Of a stretch of 10,201 nt of DNA, positions 5,781-10,201 are shown piece after piece. The notes below the pieces were generated by a model, which was not told the DNA's origin, ran no database searches, and worked only from the letters and a program-made list of their open reading frames with translations. The stretch is from CAMLQK01 sp964654135. Its GTDB lineage: Bacteria > Patescibacteriota > Saccharimonadia > Saccharimonadales > UBA4665. A program made the position numbers and the translations under genes. Within the stretch, counting starts at the first letter, position 1; each line of letters starts with the position of its first letter. The stretch lies in NCBI GenBank assembly GCA_964654135.1, contig CAZZHV010000039.1:1-10201 (forward strand), given 5' to 3'.

Positions 5781-6929
5781 ATGAAAGAGTTAGAGAAACA
5801 ATCTTGGCTGGCAAAAGTGAATGCCAGTGGCGTGTTTGAGACCCCCTATTTATTGACAGACCTCAACATTATTCGCCAAAAAGCTGAATTATTTAAAGAG
5901 CTAATGCCTCGCATCGGTATTTATTACGCCGTTAAGAGTAACGACGATCCTAAGGTGATTACGACCCTCAAAGATCTTATTGACGGCTATGACATTGCGT
6001 CACTGGGCGAATTCCAAAAATTGCACAAGCTTGGCATTTCGTCAGATCGCATTGTGTACAGTAACCCCGTAAAAATCCCTAGTCATATTGATCAGACATT
6101 CAAGCAGGGTGTTAGCTACTACGCTTTCGACAGCCTTACGGAAATTGAAAAACTTGCTCAGTATGCTCCTGGCTCAACTGTATATGTGCGCATTCGCGTG
6201 CCAGATTATGGTAGTAAGTTCCCGCTTTCTGGCAAATTTGGCCTCGACCCAATGCATGTGGCTGATTACGCGGCAACTGCCAAAGAAGCCGGCCTTAATG
6301 TTAAAGGCCTCGCATTCCACGTTGGCTCACAATCTGAGAATACTCAGGTTTGGGATGCGGCATTTAAAACTTGTGAAAAGCTCATCAAAGATTTGGCAAA
6401 GAAAGATATCGACATCGAATTTATCGATATGGGCGGTGGCTTCCCAGCTGGATATGAAGAGCTTGCTCCTGGTATCGAAGACGCTGCTAAAGCTATTAAC
6501 GAATCTATCGCCAAGCGAATGCCTGAAAATATCCGTATTTTTGCAGAACCAGGTCGTTATCTATCAGCTAACGCCAGTGTGCTAGTGGCTAATGTTATCG
6601 GCCGTGAACACCGCAACGGTACCGACTGGCTTTACCTCGATATGGGAGTATTCCAAGGCCTTATGGAGCCTTTGGAGATGAGCGACTGGAAATACCCAAT
6701 CTTTACCGACAAAAGCACTGCTGGTTATCACAAAAGCTTTGTGCTGACTGGCCCAACCTGTGACGCTTACGACACGCTTGGCATGGACTATGAACTACCT
6801 TCAGATATTAATGTAGGCGATAAGATCTACCTCGGTGCCGTCGGAGCCTACTCACTTGTCTATGCGTCGAACTTTAACGGATTTGAAATACCACAAATAC
6901 ACTACGTTAACTCTAAAGGAGAAAAATAA
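5781..6929 (+). CDS. PLP-dependent decarboxylase, fold III (ornithine/lysine decarboxylase type)
   Basis: This 382-residue enzyme of the alanine-racemase-fold decarboxylases converts a basic amino acid to an amine plus CO2. The PLP lysine is Lys52 in YYAVKSN. Phosphate and cofactor contacts are HVGSQ (180-184), GGGFP (218-222) and EPGRY (256-260). The second-subunit active site is GPTCDAYD (324-331, Cys327 and Asp328), followed by AYSLVYASNFNGF (356-368). CD rather than CE points to ornithine/lysine decarboxylases instead of diaminopimelate or biosynthetic arginine decarboxylases, so putrescine or cadaverine is the likely product. The exact substrate is not decidable here. ATG at 5781 is preferred over the adjacent TTG at 5778, with a weak GGTAGAG site. 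It is first in an operon, and its stop overlaps the acyltransferase start by one base. An amine-producing enzyme is unexpected in a genome-reduced CPR cell. Confidence 0.88.
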   Translation: MKELEKQSWLAKVNASGVFETPYLLTDLNIIRQKAELFKELMPRIGIYYAVKSNDDPKVITTLKDLIDGYDIASLGEFQKLHKLGISSDRIVYSNPVKIPSHIDQTFKQGVSYYAFDSLTEIEKLAQYAPGSTVYVRIRVPDYGSKFPLSGKFGLDPMHVADYAATAKEAGLNVKGLAFHVGSQSENTQVWDAAFKTCEKLIKDLAKKDIDIEFIDMGGGFPAGYEELAPGIEDAAKAINESIAKRMPENIRIFAEPGRYLSANASVLVANVIGREHRNGTDWLYLDMGVFQGLMEPLEMSDWKYPIFTDKSTAGYHKSFVLTGPTCDAYDTLGMDYELPSDINVGDKIYLGAVGAYSLVYASNFNGFEIPQIHYVNSKGEK

Positions 6930-7636
6930 TGGGTGCTGCAGAGCAACTACACCACGTTACACCTGAGATAGACACGATTCACGAACCAGTAATCGTTGTG
7001 AGTCGCAATCCCGAAGGTACATACTGGCAAGAGGCAGAAGGCCTAGAGGCCGGAGTATTTATCGACTGCGAATATGTTCAGAATGAATATGAGATCGCAG
7101 CTGAATATGCAGCTTATGAGAAAAAATCTAGGATGCTAACACTTGTTGACGAGGGTGAAGTCCGCGGGTCTGGGCGTATTATTAATTACGCATTGGGTAC
7201 GGGCTTTAAGACGCTCAACGACTCGGCTATGGGCAAATTAGCTATCAGCCCTGCAGGCCGTGAAGCTCTTGATAACTGCATTCCATCCGAAACAATTGAG
7301 GTTGGTACACTTGCGATCAAGAAGGGCTTCCGCTCACGTGATGGCGCAGAAAAAGATTATGCAACCATGTTATATGGTGCGATCTATTCACTCGCTCTCC
7401 AAGAGAACACACCAAAGGTAATAGCAAGTTTCGATGCTGGCTACTACGCCGGGTTCTCGGCCTTCTTTGGTGACTCAGTTCAGGCGTTGGGTCCTGCTGT
7501 GCATTACATGGGCTCGGATACGATCGTTGCACTATTAGATGTGCATAAGTCGATGGAATACTTCCAAAGTACGGGTCAAGACGCTATAGTGGAGTTATTG
7601 CTGGAATCAGGCAACCACTTAGCCAATGAATATTGA
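6929..7636 (+). CDS. Acyltransferase of GNAT / autoinducer-synthase-like fold
   Basis: This 235-residue cytoplasmic protein has no membrane segment. The order of elements resembles acyl-CoA/acyl-ACP N-acyltransferases of the LuxI/FeeM kind: an N-terminal recognition region (YWQEAEGLEAGVFI, 32-45), a strand-turn EVRGSGRIINY (77-87), then ETIEVGTLAIKKGFRSRDGAEKD from about 121 with the conserved-type Glu124 and Arg135/Arg137, a helix (MLYGAIYSLALQE), VIASFDAGYYAGFSAFFGDSVQALGP and YMGSDTIVALLDV (193-205). That last pattern of LGP then YMG and a strand is reminiscent of autoinducer synthases. The family call is by eye, and a plain GNAT acetyltransferase is the main alternative. AAAGGAG precedes the ATG. 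The start overlaps the decarboxylase stop by one base and the end overlaps the kinase by 11 bases, so the three proteins should be made together. An amine from the decarboxylase is an obvious candidate acceptor. Confidence 0.62.
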   Translation: MGAAEQLHHVTPEIDTIHEPVIVVSRNPEGTYWQEAEGLEAGVFIDCEYVQNEYEIAAEYAAYEKKSRMLTLVDEGEVRGSGRIINYALGTGFKTLNDSAMGKLAISPAGREALDNCIPSETIEVGTLAIKKGFRSRDGAEKDYATMLYGAIYSLALQENTPKVIASFDAGYYAGFSAFFGDSVQALGPAVHYMGSDTIVALLDVHKSMEYFQSTGQDAIVELLLESGNHLANEY

Positions 7637-9815
7637 TATAGCCATTCTTGCCCTCTGCGCCTCGACGACGATTTTGTTGGGTATTGTTATATTGCTGCGT
7701 AATCCGCGAGCGCTGATTAACCAGATCTTTGCATTCCTATCCTTGGCTATTGCGGTATGGAGCGCGTTCAACTACTTGGCCGATCATGGTCCCGCTTCGT
7801 CGACACTTCTGTTTACTCGGTTAACCTTTTTTGGTGGTGTATTTATCGGATACGCCACCTTTTTATTGAGCTCTTATTTTCCCGATGAAAAACTCGTAGG
7901 TAAGCGGTTTATAAACCGTATATTACCCTACGTAATGACATTGACTGCAGTCTTATCAATGACGCCGTTTATCGTGCATTCTGCGGTAAAGGGTGTGCAG
8001 GGAGCTGTGCTAAATATTGGTCCGTTGTACTTCATTTTTCTCATATATATGCTAATTGTAGTGTGCGCAGTTATCTCTAACTTCGTCCTCCAATACAGGA
8101 AAACAAGGCTAGTTATACAGAAGACTCAGATTCGTCTCGTTCTATCTGGCATATTGCTGTATGGATTTTTCTCAATCGCGTTTAACCTGATAATTCCGGT
8201 TTATATTCAAAACTGGACAAGTAGTCGTTTTGGACCGATATTTGCACTTTTCACGGTAGCGCTTACTGGCTACACAATCGTAAAACATCGCCTACTCGAC
8301 ATACGATTAATCGTGGTTCGATCGCTGGCTTATTTACAGGCACTTCTCATCGTAGCACTGATCTACGGTGTTGTTATTTTTGGACTGGCGCAGACATTGC
8401 TTGACGTCAAGTTTACGCTTGGCACCGAAATTATCCTGGTACTTACAACTGCGCTCGCGGCTTTGCTTTTCCCGTACGTCAAAGATGCATTGAATCGTTT
8501 TACGAACAGGATATTTTATCGTGACGCCTACGATGTCCAAGTGTTCTTCAACGATTTTAACCAGTTGCTTGTGGCAACCGTTGAGCTTGAGGAGCTATTG
8601 AGCACGACAACAAAGCTCATTGCCGACACGCTCAAGTCAGATTATGTGGTTGTTGTGCTGACGCATGACGGCTCTCGCGACACACTTCTAAATGGAACTG
8701 GATCAAAATTTACTACTAAACAACGTACGCAGTTGCTCCACCATGATAATGCCATTATGAAAATGCGTATGCCAGTTATTGTTGCTGATTATCTCCCTAC
8801 GACCGACCACGAACTGCGCCATGTTATGCATGATACTGACATTGCAATGATTGCCCATTTGGGAGGATTCTCTAAGGAGACGCAAATTGGATACTTGCTT
8901 ATTGGTAGCAAGAAAAGCGGCAACTCGTACAATAGCCAAGATATTAATGTCATTGAGACCGTTGCCAATGAGCTCGTGATTGCTATTCAAAATGCATTAC
9001 GCTTTAAAGAGATTGAACAATTCAACCTGACCCTGCAGCAGAAGATCGAAGATGCCACGCATAAGTTACGTCGCACTAACGAAAAGTTGCGACAGCTTGA
9101 TGAGACCAAGGACGACTTTATTAGTATGGCGTCACACCAGCTGCGCACACCGCTAACGAGCGTTAAGGGCTACGTGAGTATGGTTATTGATGGCGATGCC
9201 GGTCCGCTGACTCCGCTTCAGAAGAAGCTGCTCAACCAATCGTTTATTAGCGCCCAGCGTATGGTTTACCTCATATCTGACTTGCTCAACGTATCGCGTT
9301 TGCGTACTGGTAAGTTTGTGATTGAGCCAGTGCCAACTAACCTTGCGAATATTGTTTCCGAGGAAGTAAAGCAGCTTGTAGAGACCGCTAAGGGCCGCAA
9401 CCTTGAGCTTACATACCACAAGCCAGAACATTTCCCGAGTCTTATGCTCGATGAGACCAAGACCCGCCAGGTTATTATGAACTTTGTCGACAATGCCATT
9501 TATTACACGCCGAGCGGCGGGCATATTACGATTAATCTCGTAGACAAGCCGCAGGCTATCGAACTAACAGTTGTTGATGACGGTATTGGTGTACCAAAGA
9601 CCGAGCAGCACCACCTGTTCTCTAAGTTTTACCGCGCCGACAACGCAAAGCGTGCTCGCCCAGACGGCACAGGCCTCGGCTTGTTTATGGCTAAGAAGGT
9701 TGTTATCGCGCAAGGCGGTGCAATTATCTTTAAGAGCCAAGAAGGCAAGGGAAGCACCTTTGGCTTTACCTTTGCGAAGACCAAAGGGTTACTTGCACCC
9801 GAAGCTAAAGTCTAG
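7626..9815 (+). CDS. Nine-TM GAF sensor histidine kinase
   Basis: This 729-residue integral membrane kinase has hydrophobic segments at about 4-24, 33-52, 64-84, 98-118, 129-155, 170-195, 203-219, 235-256 and 265-284, an arrangement of seven plus two. A GAF-like domain follows at about 300-455, then a coiled-coil linker at about 458-495, and the dimerisation domain with phospho-acceptor His504 in ASHQLRTPLTSVKGY. The ATP domain has the N-box MNFVDN (Asn619, Asn623), G1 DDGIGVP (651-657), an F-box-like HHLFSKFYR and G2 GTGLGLFMAKK (681-691). All catalytic parts are intact. There is no receiver, so it must pass phosphate to a separate regulator; two lone receivers lie divergently. The multi-TM input suggests sensing of a membrane-borne or lipophilic ligand. 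The start overlaps the acyltransferase end by 11 bases, which indicates translational coupling. Confidence 0.92.
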   Translation: MNIDIAILALCASTTILLGIVILLRNPRALINQIFAFLSLAIAVWSAFNYLADHGPASSTLLFTRLTFFGGVFIGYATFLLSSYFPDEKLVGKRFINRILPYVMTLTAVLSMTPFIVHSAVKGVQGAVLNIGPLYFIFLIYMLIVVCAVISNFVLQYRKTRLVIQKTQIRLVLSGILLYGFFSIAFNLIIPVYIQNWTSSRFGPIFALFTVALTGYTIVKHRLLDIRLIVVRSLAYLQALLIVALIYGVVIFGLAQTLLDVKFTLGTEIILVLTTALAALLFPYVKDALNRFTNRIFYRDAYDVQVFFNDFNQLLVATVELEELLSTTTKLIADTLKSDYVVVVLTHDGSRDTLLNGTGSKFTTKQRTQLLHHDNAIMKMRMPVIVADYLPTTDHELRHVMHDTDIAMIAHLGGFSKETQIGYLLIGSKKSGNSYNSQDINVIETVANELVIAIQNALRFKEIEQFNLTLQQKIEDATHKLRRTNEKLRQLDETKDDFISMASHQLRTPLTSVKGYVSMVIDGDAGPLTPLQKKLLNQSFISAQRMVYLISDLLNVSRLRTGKFVIEPVPTNLANIVSEEVKQLVETAKGRNLELTYHKPEHFPSLMLDETKTRQVIMNFVDNAIYYTPSGGHITINLVDKPQAIELTVVDDGIGVPKTEQHHLFSKFYRADNAKRARPDGTGLGLFMAKKVVIAQGGAIIFKSQEGKGSTFGFTFAKTKGLLAPEAKV

Positions 9816-9988
9816 GCGATCAAAATGTGATCAGCAGCGCATGGGTATCTACTATAGGCTAATACTAAAAGTTGAGCAGTGTCTGACGTCACGTAAAGTC
9901 GGCGTTTTTACAACAAAGCTGTGGATAAACGTAGTAATTCTACACACCTTATGCTAATCTATGAGTAACGATCATGACTGACCGCTCT
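9816..9988. other. 3' region after the kinase gene, nothing recognised
   Basis: I see no gene. Two small symmetrical elements are present: GATCA/TGATC (9818-9822 and 9828-9832) just after the kinase stop, without a T-run, and the 8-base palindrome TGACGTCA (9884-9891). Neither can be assigned a role. Confidence 0.5.
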
Positions 9989-10026
9989 AGAAAATCCCCT
10001 ATCGAGAGACAGGGGATTTTCTTTTT
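9989..10026 (+). terminator. Strong intrinsic terminator of the kinase operon
   Basis: AGAAAATCCCCT (9989-10000) and AGGGGATTTTCT (10011-10022) are perfect 12-bp complements with a 10-base loop, followed by TTTT. The A-rich first arm means it could also stop transcription from the other strand. It lies 173 bases after the kinase stop and insulates the tRNA gene. Confidence 0.9.
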
Positions 10027-10036
10027 CAAAAAGATG

Positions 10037-10045
10037 TGTTAGAAT
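10037..10045 (+). promoter_or_regulatory. Extended -10 promoter of the tRNA gene
   Basis: TGTTAGAAT gives TG, one base, then TAGAAT (10040-10045), a good extended -10 about 32 bases before the tRNA. The -35 position overlaps the T-rich end of the preceding terminator and is poor (TTTTCT), which an extended -10 can tolerate. Confidence 0.5.
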
Positions 10046-10077
10046 AGAGCAGTTGTCGGCATTGCCGAACAGGAAAT

Positions 10078-10152
10078 GGTCTCGTCGTCTAACGGTTAGG
10101 ACACCGGGTTTTCATCCCGGCAATCGGAGTTCGATTCTCCGCGAGATCACCA
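10078..10152 (+). tRNA. tRNA-Glu (anticodon UUC)
   Basis: A 75-base gene with a complete cloverleaf. The acceptor stem GGTCTCG pairs with CGAGATC (one G-U), followed by A73 and an encoded CCA. The D arm is GTCTAACGGTTAGGAC. The anticodon stem CCGGG/CCCGG encloses loop TTTTCAT with anticodon TTC at 10111-10113. A 4-base variable region and T arm CGGAG-TTCGATT-CTCCG follow. It reads GAA and GAG codons. It is insulated by terminators on both sides and has its own probable promoter. Confidence 0.97.
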
Positions 10153-10191
10153 AGAAAAGAGTCTCAGCTTTAGCTGGGGCTTTTTTCTTGG
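10150..10191 (+). terminator. Terminator hairpin of the tRNA, overlapping its CCA end
   Basis: Bases 10150-10169 can pair with 10172-10191 over 20 positions (16 Watson-Crick and 4 G-U: 10159, 10162 and 10164 among them). The core CAGCT/AGCTG stem is followed by a run of six T (10181-10186), so it functions as an intrinsic terminator. The 5' arm begins at the encoded CCA of the tRNA. Confidence 0.8.
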
Positions 10192-10201
10192 TAGCATTTA
10201 G

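Noticed and set aside
8703..9524. Open frames on the minus strand and in other frames inside the kinase gene
   Set aside because: They are shadows of the kinase coding sequence without ribosome sites or recognisable protein features.
1..10201. Mobile elements, CRISPR arrays, integration sites at the tRNA
   Set aside because: No transposase, integrase, spaced direct repeats or duplicated tRNA 3' end was found within the window; the sequence right of the tRNA is too short to judge an attachment site.

Overview
The window looks like chromosome from a Patescibacteria/CPR bacterium, most likely Candidatus Saccharibacteria (TM7). This is inferred, not proven. The histidine kinase carries a phospho-acceptor block around ASHQLRTPLTSVKGY, which I associate with kinases of that group. 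Other signs are tightly packed genes, small CheY-like receivers next to a Mur ligase, and an actinobacterial-looking SH3 plus amidase secreted protein, which would suit an epibiont of Actinobacteria. Standard genetic code fits: TAA, TAG and TGA are all used as stops. I see no mobile element, CRISPR array or rRNA.

Layout. (1) Positions 1-3056, plus strand: the tail of an unidentified gene, an alpha/beta hydrolase, then a probable promoter and a three-gene cluster of a membrane-anchored SH3-amidase cell-wall enzyme and two small membrane proteins that share an external CAx4C loop. (2) Positions 3084-5208, minus strand: two single-domain response regulators followed by murD. They are driven by a consensus sigma-70 promoter and have a terminator-like hairpin inside the first regulator gene. 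(3) Positions 5209-5780: a divergent regulatory region with several palindromes. It also has a near-perfect plus-strand promoter followed about 45 nt after the predicted start by an intrinsic terminator, so it encodes either a short RNA of about 80 nt or an attenuated leader. (4) Positions 5781-9815, plus strand: an overlapping three-gene operon of a fold-III PLP decarboxylase (ornithine/lysine type), an acyltransferase of the GNAT / autoinducer-synthase-like fold, and a nine-TM GAF histidine kinase. (5) Positions 9989-10191: a strong terminator, then tRNA-Glu(UUC) with its own terminator hairpin.

How the genes may work together. The most interesting unit is regions 2 to 4 taken together. A decarboxylase that would make an amine, an acyltransferase that could acylate it, and a polytopic sensor kinase are translationally linked. 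They are divergent from two output-less receivers that lack a kinase of their own. This reads as a candidate self-contained signal-making and signal-sensing circuit (an acyl-polyamine-like signal). That interpretation is inference: the families are visible, but the substrate, the product and the kinase-receiver pairing are not. The amidase and its two membrane partners form a second candidate module for remodelling the cell's own or a host's wall.
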